Positions 43,125 to 51,741 of a stretch of 61,133 nt of DNA are shown piece by piece (position 1 is the first letter of the stretch; each line of letters starts with the position of its first letter). Source of the DNA: Flavobacteriaceae bacterium. GTDB taxonomy: Bacteria; Bacteroidota; Bacteroidia; Flavobacteriales; Flavobacteriaceae. Under the pieces are notes generated by a model, which worked only from the letters and a program-made list of their open reading frames with translations, had not been told where the DNA came from and searched no databases. The translations under genes were made by a program, and so were the position numbers. The stretch is from assembly GCA_016764435.1 (NCBI GenBank), contig JAESRX010000040.1:1-61133 (forward strand). The letters are read 5' to 3'.

Positions 43125-45743
43125 TTATTTTTTAACAAGCATTCTTTTAATTTCATTCAATTTCATCAAGGCTTCAATCGGCGTAAGTGTATCTATATTT
43201 GTGGCCAATATTTCCTCCTTTATATCTTCCAATAAGGGATCGTCTAACTTAAAAAAGCTCAATTGCATCGCATCATCTTCTACCGTTCTAGCAATCGTAT
43301 TTTTGATGTCGTCTGAGGTGTGGTTTTTTTCTAATTGCTGTAGCATTTTACGTGCTCTGTTTACTACAGTTGTAGGCATTCCCGCAAGTTTTGCTACATA
43401 AATACCAAAACTGTGTGCGCTTCCTCCTGGAACAAGTTTGCGTAAAAAGAGGACCTTGTCTTTGAGTTCTTTTACGGATACATTAAAGTTTTTGATACGG
43501 TTAAATGTGTTAGACATATCATTTAACTCATGGTAGTGAGTCGCAAACAAGGTTTTTGCATTGGAAGGGTGTTCGTGTAAATATTCTGCGATGGCCCAAG
43601 CAATAGAAATTCCGTCATAAGTACTAGTTCCACGGCCAATTTCATCCAGTAAAACCAAACTACGTTCGGAAATATTATTCAGAATACTCGCAGTTTCGTT
43701 CATTTCTACCATGAAAGTAGATTCTCCCATGGAAATGTTATCGCTGGCTCCTACACGGGTAAAAATTTTATCTACAATACCTATTCGGGCACTTTCAGCA
43801 GGCACATAACTTCCTATTTGTGCCAATAAAACGATCAGTGCAGTTTGTCTAAGTATGGCGGATTTTCCACTCATATTAGGTCCCGTAATCATAATTATTT
43901 GCTGTTGATTTCGATTTAAAATTACATCATTGGCAATGTAGTCTTCTCCTATAGGGAGTTGTTTTTCAATAACGGGATGTCTACCGTTTTTTATGTCGAT
44001 ATCTGTACTGTCGTCTATTTCTGGTTGGATATAGTTGTTTTTTTCGGCAGTTTTTGCAAAGGAACACAAGCAATCTATCTGAGCTATTAATTGTGCGTTT
44101 AGTTGGATAGGCTGTATAAAATCAATGAGGTAACTGGTCAAATTATTGAAAATTTGATGTTCCAAAACACTTATTTTTTCCTCTGCTCCTAGAATTTTAG
44201 ATTCATAATCTTTTAATTCTTCCGTAATATAGCGTTCTGCATTTACGAGGGTTTGTTTTCGAATCCACTCTTCTGGAACTTTGTCTTTATGTGAATTTCT
44301 AACTTCTATATAGTAGCCAAATACGTTGTTAAAGGCTATTTTTAGAGAGGTGATACCGGTGCGTTCTCTTTCGCGGGCTACCATCTCGTCTAAGTAACTT
44401 TTTCCAGAGTTAGAAATAGCGCGTAAGGCATCTAATTCCTCAGAAACTCCGGAGGCGATGGCATTTCCTTTATTAATATTTACGGGAGCTTCTTCTGATA
44501 ATGTGACAGCTATTTTTTCTCGTAATAATGTACAGGCTTGTAATTGTTCTCCAATTATTTTGAGTGATTCATTATCACTTTCCATAGCCGCCTCTTTAAT
44601 GGGAATAATCGCATTTAAAGAGTTTTTAAGAAGAATTACTTCTCTTGGGTTTACTTTTTCAGTGGCTACTTTAGAGACCAGTCGTTCTATGTCACTTATC
44701 TGCTTTATTTGATAAGTAGTCGTTTCAAAAAAAGCATTGTTTTGAGTAAGGTATGAGACTACATTGTGTCGTTTTCTTATCTGTGAAATTTCTTTTAAAG
44801 GTAAGGCAAGCCATCGTTTTAAAAGGCGTCCTCCCATTGGAGAAATCGTCTGGTCTATAATATCTAATAAGGTGACAGACTGTTGGCTAGTTCCGTGGTA
44901 CAGTTCTAAATTTCGAATCGTAAATTTATCCATCCACACATAATGATCTTCCTCTATTCTAGTGATCGCCGTAATGTGTTTGAGTTTTGTATGTTGGGTT
45001 TCGGATAAATAATACATGGCAACACCTGCCGCAATAATTCCTTCGTTTAAATCCTGTACACCAAAACCTTTTAAAGAGGCCACTTTAAAATGATTGGTCA
45101 GTGTTTCTGTGGCATAATCTATTTGAAAAACCCAATCATCTAAATAAAAGGTGTAAAAGGAGGATCCAAAACATTCATTAAATTTGGTTTTAAACTGTTT
45201 TTGGACTAAAACTTCGCTGGGTCTAAAGTTTTGTAATAACTTATCTATGTATTCTTTCGAACCTTGAGCAGTTAAAAATTCCCCTGTGGATACGTCTAAA
45301 AACGAAACTCCTATTTTTTTCTTTCCAAAATGTACAGTAGCTAAGAAATTGTTGTTTTTAGCCTGTAATACTTCATCATTCAGCGCAACACCAGGAGTAA
45401 TAAGTTCTGTAACACCACGCTTTACGATGGTCTTTGTCATTTTCGGATCTTCTAATTGATCACAGATAGCCACACGCAGTCCTGCTTTTACCAATTTAGG
45501 TAAATAGGTGTTTAACGAGTGGTGTGGAAAACCGGCTAAGGCGGTTTCACTTTCGCTACCAGCCCCTCTTTTTGTAAGGATGATTCCAAGAATTTTAGAC
45601 GCCTTTTTAGCGTCTTCTCCAAAAGTTTCATAAAAATCTCCCACTCGAAATAACAACATAGCATCTGGATATTTCACCTTAATACTGTTGTATTGTTTCA
45701 TTAAAGGAGTTACTTTCTTAACTTTTACCTTAGATTTTGCCAA
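43125..45743 (-). CDS. mutS: DNA mismatch repair protein MutS
   Basis: Recognises mismatches and starts repair with MutL. The protein contains the mismatch-binding phenylalanine in [15 protein letters not shown], connector and lever domains, and the ATPase domain with Walker [10 protein letters not shown] and Walker B in [20 protein letters not shown], followed by ATHYHEL. The C-terminal part is complete. I chose a TTG start at 45743 (about 872 aa, beginning [18 protein letters not shown]) because the preceding 17 codons ([17 protein letters not shown]) are unlike any MutS N-terminus and because a promoter lies at 45768-45800, inside that extension. An ATG at 45794 is the alternative. Confidence 0.93.
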   Translation of the reverse strand: MAKSKVKVKKVTPLMKQYNSIKVKYPDAMLLFRVGDFYETFGEDAKKASKILGIILTKRGAGSESETALAGFPHHSLNTYLPKLVKAGLRVAICDQLEDPKMTKTIVKRGVTELITPGVALNDEVLQAKNNNFLATVHFGKKKIGVSFLDVSTGEFLTAQGSKEYIDKLLQNFRPSEVLVQKQFKTKFNECFGSSFYTFYLDDWVFQIDYATETLTNHFKVASLKGFGVQDLNEGIIAAGVAMYYLSETQHTKLKHITAITRIEEDHYVWMDKFTIRNLELYHGTSQQSVTLLDIIDQTISPMGGRLLKRWLALPLKEISQIRKRHNVVSYLTQNNAFFETTTYQIKQISDIERLVSKVATEKVNPREVILLKNSLNAIIPIKEAAMESDNESLKIIGEQLQACTLLREKIAVTLSEEAPVNINKGNAIASGVSEELDALRAISNSGKSYLDEMVARERERTGITSLKIAFNNVFGYYIEVRNSHKDKVPEEWIRKQTLVNAERYITEELKDYESKILGAEEKISVLEHQIFNNLTSYLIDFIQPIQLNAQLIAQIDCLCSFAKTAEKNNYIQPEIDDSTDIDIKNGRHPVIEKQLPIGEDYIANDVILNRNQQQIIMITGPNMSGKSAILRQTALIVLLAQIGSYVPAESARIGIVDKIFTRVGASDNISMGESTFMVEMNETASILNNISERSLVLLDEIGRGTSTYDGISIAWAIAEYLHEHPSNAKTLFATHYHELNDMSNTFNRIKNFNVSVKELKDKVLFLRKLVPGGSAHSFGIYVAKLAGMPTTVVNRARKMLQQLEKNHTSDDIKNTIARTVEDDAMQLSFFKLDDPLLEDIKEEILATNIDTLTPIEALMKLNEIKRMLVKK

Positions 45744-45767
45744 TTTATGCGCTTTTAAATTATGGGG

Positions 45768-45800
45768 CGAAGTTATGCATTTGGAACAAGGCATACAAGA
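45768..45800 (-). promoter_or_regulatory. Promoter of mutS (TCTTG-N20-TAACTTCG)
   Basis: On the minus strand, TCTTG (45800-45796), 20 nt, then TAACTTCG (45775-45768), one base away from TAnnTTTG. The start would be near 45762, so a TTG at 45743 has a leader of about 20 nt. Confidence 0.5.
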
Positions 45801-45866
45801 GGCTTATTTGATGTTCTCAGAATCATACATTGTGTGCTTTTAGGAGGAATAATGAAATCAAAATTT

Positions 45867-45874
45867 TACCTTTG
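45867..45874 (+). promoter_or_regulatory. -7 promoter element (TACCTTTG)
   Basis: Exact match to TAnnTTTG, ending 23 nt before the ATG of the RNA methyltransferase gene. Confidence 0.6.
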
Positions 45875-45897
45875 CAATAGTTAGAAATACAGACTAT

Positions 45898-46428
45898 ATG
45901 AGAAAGTTAAAAAACAGTGAGTTAGGAAGACTGAATGTAAGTGAATTTAAACATACAGCAAAGGTGCCATTGATTGTTGTTTTAGATAATATTAGAAGTC
46001 TAAATAATATAGGTTCTGTATTTAGAACAAGTGATGCTTTCTTAATTCAAAAAATATATTTGTGTGGGATCACTGCGACTCCACCTCATAAAGAAATACA
46101 TAAAACAGCCTTAGGAGCTACAGAGTCTGTCAGTTGGGAATACAGAGAAGATACCATGGAATTACTACGGGAATTGCAAGGAAACGGTGTGAAAGTAGGC
46201 GCTATAGAGCAAGCTGAAAATAGTGTGAGCTTGCAAGATTTTAAGTTAGAAAGCCAGACTACCTATGCCATCGTTTTTGGAAACGAAGTAAAAGGAGTGC
46301 AACAGGAAGTAGTATCTCTGTCTGACTATTGTATTGAAATACCTCAATATGGTACTAAACACTCCTTAAATATTTCCGTTTGTTGTGGCGTTGTTTTATG
46401 GGATTTGTTTAAAAAAATTAGATTTTAA
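45898..46428 (+). CDS. TrmH/SpoU-family RNA methyltransferase
   Basis: A 176-aa 2'-O-ribose methyltransferase of the SPOUT fold. The three family motifs are LDNIRSLNNIGSVFRTSDAF, TYAIVFGNEVKGVQQEVVSL and IPQYGTKHSLNISVCCGVVL, which make the SAM-binding knot. It lacks an N-terminal substrate-binding extension; the target (tRNA or rRNA) cannot be told. It is monocistronic, divergent from mutS, with its own -7 element. Confidence 0.92.
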   Translation: MRKLKNSELGRLNVSEFKHTAKVPLIVVLDNIRSLNNIGSVFRTSDAFLIQKIYLCGITATPPHKEIHKTALGATESVSWEYREDTMELLRELQGNGVKVGAIEQAENSVSLQDFKLESQTTYAIVFGNEVKGVQQEVVSLSDYCIEIPQYGTKHSLNISVCCGVVLWDLFKKIRF

Positions 46429-46554
46429 CCAAGAATTGCGGGTTTAGGAACTAAATAAAGTGTATTTTCACATTAAAATTGCAGACTTACCCAAATTAAT
46501 AGAGTGATAAATACGCAGATAGTTTTCTATTTGTGTACATTTCTTTGTTCTATA

Positions 46555-46568
46555 CCACTTTGAAGTGG
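46555..46568. promoter_or_regulatory. Palindrome upstream of the sensor kinase operon
   Basis: CCACTT-tg-AAGTGG, a perfect 6-bp inverted repeat, 49 nt before the ATG of the first kinase gene. Its location suits an operator, possibly for the response regulator of the operon. Confidence 0.35.
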
Positions 46569-46617
46569 AGCTATGAGTATAAAATAAATTTAACAAAAAT
46601 TCAAAAAAATTGATTGT

Positions 46618-48549
46618 ATGTTGAGAGGCATTATGATACTATTATTTGTGTTTGTGTTTTGTTGTGGATATACTCAAAATAAGAGGGCTACTTCGGAACT
46701 AGATACTATTGCTTATTATATTGAAAAATCGGGAGAAATGAATTTCCCCGAGAATAAGCGCTTGTTATTTGCTGAGAAATCAGTAAAAATAGCGGAGGCT
46801 CTTCAAAATAAAGCAGCTATTATAGACGCGAAATTAAATCTCGTGGGATTTCTGTTTTCCCAAAAGGATTCTTTGGATCGGGTTCAAAAAATATTTACAG
46901 ACTTAAAAAAACAAGTCCTTAATTCCTCCGAAGATCAACAAAACAAGTATTGGTATAAAAAAGGAGCCTTTCATCATTTTAAACATGTTGGAGATAGTGC
47001 CTTTTATTATTACAATAAAGGACTAAAAAACAGTCTGCTGCAGGGAAATAATATTCAAAGTAAAAAAGGGTATTATCAGATTGCTCAATTGCTCTATGAT
47101 TTAGAGGGGTATGGTGATGCTAAAAAATATGTTTTATTGGGCATAGATATTCCTCAAGGAATAGAGAAAAATCATATTTCAGTCCAATTATATTTATTGA
47201 AATCGGAGATAGAGTTTCAAATGGGAAATGTGGAACAGGCGTATAATGACTTGATTTTTGTAACGAACCAGACTGTGTATTTCGGAGGTTCATATAGTAA
47301 AGTCCCTGTGTACAGTAAAATAGGGGAACTATTACTTTTAGAAAACAAGTATACCACTGCGTTGAATTATTTTGAAAAAGGGATTGCGATTAAAAACAGA
47401 GACAATGTTTTAGATAAGGCCCTTTTTTCCTTACTGAGTAATAGAAGTTATGCGAGGTATTGCCTTTCTAAAAACAATTTATTTTTTACAGAGAGTACTC
47501 AGTATATAGCTGTTTGTAAAAAGAAAGGCTTTAGGGATGTATTGTTTAAAATCTATTATAGGTTGGCAAAAGTGCATAAAGAAAGGTTTGAGTATGCTAA
47601 AGCCAAGGTATATTTAGATTTAGCAATTGAGAATTTTGAGACTACTAATGTTGGATATTTGTATGAGGCCTTGTTTCTAAGCGCCTCGTTAGATCCGTTG
47701 AATGCTCTAAAGTACACCTCTCAATATGTACGAATTTCGGATAGTATGCGTTTTTTTAATACAGGAACTCTGACAAAAATCTCTAAAATTAAGTTTGAGG
47801 TAAATAGAAAAGAACAACTGAATTTAGCCTTAAAAAAGGAGCGTTTTCAGAACAAATCTGTTTTAGAAAAGGAACATTTTAATAATATAATTTCTGGGTT
47901 GGGCTTGTTCGCAGCACTGCTTGCACTCGTTGCTATTAGTTATAGTATCGTACAGTGTAGTAAACGAGAAGTGTATAAAGGGAAGCTAGAAAGGGTAGAT
48001 GCAAGAGAAGATGAGCGGCAGCGATTGGCTAAAAAATTACATGATGAAATAGTAGGAGATTTAAACATGTTACACTTGAAAATTCTAAAAACATCGAACT
48101 ATACATTAGCGAATTCAATATGCAGTATCAAGGAGATCGTGAGGGAAATGGCACATGAGTTAAGTTCCGAGAGTTTTGAGGAGGTCGGTTTTAAAGATCA
48201 GATGATAAATTTAGTAGCAGAGAATTACACCTCTTCCTTACAAATAAAAATGAAGGGTTTGAATGATATCGAATGGAGAAATATTCCCTCTTCCATAAAG
48301 CGCGTGGTATATGAAAGTATATTTAGTATTGTGAAAAACACCACAGGAGAAGTACTTCAACTAAATTTTTATTTTTTGAATGATACAATAGAAGTGGATA
48401 TTAGGGAATATAATCCCAGTCCTAACTTTAATACATGTCCCTATTTTATAAGTTTAATACAACGTGTCCAAGAAATAAATGGAGAAGTTAAATTAATGAT
48501 TACAAGTAAGGGACGGTACTCTATTATAATCCCAACAACGATTGTATGA
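46618..48549 (+). CDS. TPR sensor kinase A: phosphoacceptor His present, ATPase domain degenerate
   Basis: A 643-aa protein with a signal peptide, a periplasmic TPR-like helical region (about 20-400), one membrane helix (about 421-445) and a cytoplasmic HisKA_3-type part. The dimerisation helix has the phosphoacceptor His 475 in ERQRLAKKLHDEIVGDL. The C-terminal ATP-binding domain is degenerate: the N-box reads YESIFSIVKNTTG (Ser instead of Asn), the G1 box DNGxG is replaced by REYNPSPN, and the GxGL box by PYFISL. It should accept a phosphate but not bind ATP normally. The stop overlaps the next kinase by 4 nt (ATGA), suggesting coupled, equimolar synthesis. Confidence 0.85.
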   Translation: MLRGIMILLFVFVFCCGYTQNKRATSELDTIAYYIEKSGEMNFPENKRLLFAEKSVKIAEALQNKAAIIDAKLNLVGFLFSQKDSLDRVQKIFTDLKKQVLNSSEDQQNKYWYKKGAFHHFKHVGDSAFYYYNKGLKNSLLQGNNIQSKKGYYQIAQLLYDLEGYGDAKKYVLLGIDIPQGIEKNHISVQLYLLKSEIEFQMGNVEQAYNDLIFVTNQTVYFGGSYSKVPVYSKIGELLLLENKYTTALNYFEKGIAIKNRDNVLDKALFSLLSNRSYARYCLSKNNLFFTESTQYIAVCKKKGFRDVLFKIYYRLAKVHKERFEYAKAKVYLDLAIENFETTNVGYLYEALFLSASLDPLNALKYTSQYVRISDSMRFFNTGTLTKISKIKFEVNRKEQLNLALKKERFQNKSVLEKEHFNNIISGLGLFAALLALVAISYSIVQCSKREVYKGKLERVDAREDERQRLAKKLHDEIVGDLNMLHLKILKTSNYTLANSICSIKEIVREMAHELSSESFEEVGFKDQMINLVAENYTSSLQIKMKGLNDIEWRNIPSSIKRVVYESIFSIVKNTTGEVLQLNFYFLNDTIEVDIREYNPSPNFNTCPYFISLIQRVQEINGEVKLMITSKGRYSIIIPTTIV

Positions 48550-50516
48550 TATTTAAAAAAACGACATATATAGCTATTGCAATTGTTTTAGGGCTGATTC
48601 AAGGTGTTTTTTCACAAGAAAATGTGGAAAAAGACATCTTACTTGATAGTATTGATTATTTTATTAATCGATCTAAAAAGGAGACCTTAGGCTTCGTTCT
48701 TAATAAGAAAGATGCTTTAAAAGCAGTGGCTATTTCTGATGATTTAGGGATTGATTCTTTGCGTTTGAATGCGAGGTTGAATTTGGCAGATTTGTATTCG
48801 TATGCCTATAAGTTTAACTCTTTAGACGCTGTAATCACAGCGATTGATAACTTAGGGTATAAAGTATCTAATGAAAATTATTATTATTTTCGTTATTTAG
48901 GTATTTCCTTAGAGCAACGGTCTTTAACGGACAGTGCTTATCATTGCTTTAAAAAAGCAAAAGGATTAGGCTTACTACAAGGAGACTCTATATTTTGTGG
49001 TGTGATTTCATATAATATAGCTAAATCAGAACTCTTAAGACGTGATTATGAAAAGGCAGAAGAGACCATTGTAGATGGTTTGATGTATTTAGAGCCAGGG
49101 GAAAAACATCCCGTGTTTATTAATTCATTATACATGTTATTAGCTAGCTGTAAATTTGAACAAGAAGACATTGTAGCCTCCATTGATTTATATAAAAAAG
49201 TATATGAGACGGCTGTACATCAAAAGGATACCTTGTTGATGGCGAATGCGTTAAATAATTTATCCTATACGAGTTATTTTGGAGGAGAAAAGGACGCGGC
49301 CATATATTACTTAGAAAAAGGACTAAAAATTAAACATTTAAAAGAAAAGCTACCCGCCTTTTATAGTATGATGCTCGCTAATTTGGCACATTCTAATTTT
49401 TTAGAAGGGAATAGTGATCGTATTTTAGAGAATTACGACGATGCATATAGTACAGGTCAAGTTATTGGAGATGAGAGGGTGTTGTCTTTTATTGATTTTT
49501 ACAGGGCCTATTATTTTTATAATAAAAATCCTGTCGTATTAAAAAAGGCCTTGTTTTATGCAAAAAGAGCCTTAAAAACATCTAGAAAAGTGAATTCTAA
49601 TGATCGGACGCTCATTAATTTATTGTTTTTAGTCGAAATAGATGAGCGGAATTCTTTAAAGTATGCAAAAGCCTATAAAAAACTACATGATAGCTTGGAC
49701 CTTCTGAAATACCATACGAAAAATAGCATGATGGGGATTGAGTACGGAACCGTGAAAAAGCAACAGGAAAATGACGCATTATTAAAAGATATATCTTTAA
49801 AACAGAAAGAGTATAAGCAGGCAAAGCAGTTGGGAGTAATTATCGTATTATCTATTGTTGCCATGGTGTTATTTATCACCATTATTTTAATAAGATTTAA
49901 TTATAAAAAATCTAAAAGGGGCTTTGAGGAAGAACTGATCAAAGCGAGATTAAAGGAAGAAGAACGGCTTGCTATTGGAGAACGATTAGGAAAAGAGGTG
50001 GCCATTACTTTACGAAAAGTTCAAAAACAATTGGAAGAAAAGCACGAGTTAAAACTCGCGATAGAAACTGAAAAGGTATTCGATGTAATTGAGTCTTTTT
50101 CACATGAGATTAATATTAGGAATTTTGATACCGTGTCGTTTCAAACTCAAATAGAATTACTAATCGCTAGTTATGAGAGTACTAGTTTTAAACTTCGATT
50201 AAAGGGCTTGAAGCAATTATATTTAAAAAACACCACCGATTCTCAAAAACAGGCCTTATTTTTAGGCGTACGCGAGAGTATCCAAAACACGCTAAAACAT
50301 GCGGATGCAACCTTAGTAGAGATTGTTTTTTCTACAGATAAAAAAGGAGTAATGGTGGTGATTACGGATAATGGACGTGGTTTTAATACCGATAGTAAAC
50401 GGAACGGAATTGGGCTAAAAAACAGTAGAGATAGGGTCTTGAAATTAAAAGGAGAATTTAGCATCCGAAGTAAAATAAATATTGGAACGATTACACAAAT
50501 AAGTGTACCGTTTTAA
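48546..50516 (+). CDS. TPR sensor kinase B: intact ATPase domain, phosphoacceptor His missing
   Basis: A 656-aa paralogue of kinase A with a signal peptide (ending about GVFSQ), periplasmic TPR-like repeats, one membrane helix (about 428-450) and a cytoplasmic HisKA_3-type region. At the phosphoacceptor position the motif is EERLAIGERLGKEVAITL, with Gly 482 in place of His and Lys in place of Asp. The ATP-binding domain is complete: N-box RESIQNTLKHADA, G1 box ITDNGRGF, G2 box NGIGLKNSRDRV. It should bind ATP but cannot autophosphorylate in the usual way. It follows kinase A with a 4-nt overlap and precedes the regulator by 18 nt. Confidence 0.86.
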   Translation: MIFKKTTYIAIAIVLGLIQGVFSQENVEKDILLDSIDYFINRSKKETLGFVLNKKDALKAVAISDDLGIDSLRLNARLNLADLYSYAYKFNSLDAVITAIDNLGYKVSNENYYYFRYLGISLEQRSLTDSAYHCFKKAKGLGLLQGDSIFCGVISYNIAKSELLRRDYEKAEETIVDGLMYLEPGEKHPVFINSLYMLLASCKFEQEDIVASIDLYKKVYETAVHQKDTLLMANALNNLSYTSYFGGEKDAAIYYLEKGLKIKHLKEKLPAFYSMMLANLAHSNFLEGNSDRILENYDDAYSTGQVIGDERVLSFIDFYRAYYFYNKNPVVLKKALFYAKRALKTSRKVNSNDRTLINLLFLVEIDERNSLKYAKAYKKLHDSLDLLKYHTKNSMMGIEYGTVKKQQENDALLKDISLKQKEYKQAKQLGVIIVLSIVAMVLFITIILIRFNYKKSKRGFEEELIKARLKEEERLAIGERLGKEVAITLRKVQKQLEEKHELKLAIETEKVFDVIESFSHEINIRNFDTVSFQTQIELLIASYESTSFKLRLKGLKQLYLKNTTDSQKQALFLGVRESIQNTLKHADATLVEIVFSTDKKGVMVVITDNGRGFNTDSKRNGIGLKNSRDRVLKLKGEFSIRSKINIGTITQISVPF

Positions 50517-50534
50517 AAATGAGAAGAAAAGAAA

Positions 50535-51218
50535 ATGAAAAAAGAAAAAGTAAAAATAATAGCGGTAGACGATCATGACTTTCTGTTAGAGGGGATTGTA
50601 AGCGCATTAAGTAAGTATAAGGAACTGAAAATTATAGGGAAGAGTACCTGTGACGAGGCTTTTAAAGAAATTAAAAACGCCGCTGCAGCGGAGGAACCAT
50701 TTGATATTTTATTTACGGATCTTAGTTTTGAAAATACCTCTAGTACGGACCTAATTGAAGATGGAGAAGCATTGATAAGAAAACTTGACAAGGAGGGAAT
50801 TAGACCTAAGACAGGTGTGATCACTGGGCATTCTTCCATTAATAGGGTATTTAATGTCATTAATAATTTAAACCCTCTGGCTTATGTTTTAAAGAGTAGT
50901 TGTTCTGGGGAGGAGCTTTATTTTGCCATTCAGAAGATGTTAAATAATGAGTTTTTTTACACCCATTCTATTCATGAAAAATTAATGAGACGTCGAATTG
51001 TTGAAATTCAAATGGATGAAATGGCGATTCAAATATTAAGAGAATTACCAAGACATTCTAAAATTAAGAATATGGAGGGCGTGATTAGAAACTCTAAAGG
51101 TGTACTCTTAAGTTTGAGAACCATTGAAAACAAATTAAGTAACCTACGTATTGATTTGGATGCGAATAATAATATAGATTTATTTATGATTGCTAAAGAA
51201 TTAGGTATTGTAGATTAA
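50535..51218 (+). CDS. LuxR/NarL-like response regulator
   Basis: A 227-aa regulator with an N-terminal receiver domain (VKIIAVDDHDFLLEGIVSAL acidic pair, phosphoacceptor Asp 62 in FDILFTDLSF, and a Lys in LAYVLKSSCSGEEL) and a C-terminal helix-turn-helix of LuxR type in SLRTIENKLSNLRIDLDANN. It is the third gene of the operon with kinases A and B and is their most likely phosphorylation target. The receiver has an insertion (AAAAEEPF) around residue 50 and lacks a Thr-rich loop but is otherwise complete. Confidence 0.88.
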   Translation: MKKEKVKIIAVDDHDFLLEGIVSALSKYKELKIIGKSTCDEAFKEIKNAAAAEEPFDILFTDLSFENTSSTDLIEDGEALIRKLDKEGIRPKTGVITGHSSINRVFNVINNLNPLAYVLKSSCSGEELYFAIQKMLNNEFFYTHSIHEKLMRRRIVEIQMDEMAIQILRELPRHSKIKNMEGVIRNSKGVLLSLRTIENKLSNLRIDLDANNNIDLFMIAKELGIVD

Positions 51219-51361
51219 GAATAGAAGTTTCCTTTTAAAAAACACCTGTCACTACCTCTAAAACGACGGAAAAGGATTGTTTTTTTATACAAAAGACGGT
51301 TTTTTCGTGAATGCACATTTTTAGCGGTGGTTTTCCGATGCTTAGTGCCACTTTTCTATAC

Positions 51362-51369
51362 TATATTTG
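51362..51369 (+). promoter_or_regulatory. -7 element of a candidate small RNA (TATATTTG)
   Basis: Exact match to TAnnTTTG, 144 nt after the response-regulator stop; the next long gene starts 370 nt further on. Confidence 0.5.
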
Positions 51370-51374
51370 TCTTG

Positions 51375-51470
51375 TACTTAAACTAATAAATTGCTATATT
51401 AGAAGAGTTTAAAGTATAATAATTGAATGAAAAAGGAAAAGAAGCCATCTAATACAGATGGCTTTTTTTT
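51375..51470 (+). ncRNA. Candidate small RNA after the response regulator
   Basis: A predicted transcript of about 95 nt: promoter TATATTTG (51362-51369), a 5' structured part with TTAAACT (51378-51384) pairing with AGTTTAA, and inside it CTAAT pairing with ATTAG, then the terminator AGCCATCT (51443-51450) / AGATGGCT (51456-51463) followed by eight T residues. A 17-codon frame (MKKEKKPSNTDGFFLFE) overlaps the terminator and may be accidental, or the RNA may encode a short peptide. No known RNA family is recognised. Confidence 0.45.
51443..51470 (+). terminator. Terminator AGCCATCT/AGATGGCT with T8
   Basis: A perfect 8-bp stem with a 5-nt loop followed by eight T residues, about 225 nt after the response regulator. 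Ends the regulator operon or the candidate small RNA. Confidence 0.88.
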
Positions 51471-51642
51471 GTTTGAATAATTCCTGTTTTTACATCTTCT
51501 CGCGGTTAATAAACAGCACTAAAAACGATTTATTTATTTTTACGGAGAATAAAATACGACTCTTTTTAATCAAACAGCAGGTAATACTATTGGTGTTTGT
51601 GTTAATTCTGGGTTATGGTAGCTTTAATTAATGCTGTTTGAG

Positions 51643-51720
51643 ATAACCTTTAGCTAACGCATTTATCATAATTGTATAACTTCTCGATAACCTGTTGTTT
51701 TTATTTCTGTCCTTTATTTG
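51643..51720 (+). promoter_or_regulatory. Candidate Pho box and promoter of the TonB receptor gene
   Basis: TAAC half-sites begin at 51644, 51655, 51677 and 51688, exactly on an 11-bp grid with one slot skipped. The -7-like TTTATTTG begins at 51713, so half-sites stand at -69, -58, -36 and -25 from it. No TTTG -33 element is visible, as expected for an activator-dependent promoter. The same geometry recurs before pstS. Confidence 0.7.
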
Positions 51721-51741
51721 TGGTAGAAATATTTAACAAAA

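Noticed and set aside
46618-48549. Kinase A as a broken gene (pseudogene)
   Set aside because: The frame is complete, the sensor, membrane and His-containing parts are intact, and the loss is restricted to the ATP-binding boxes that its neighbour retains.
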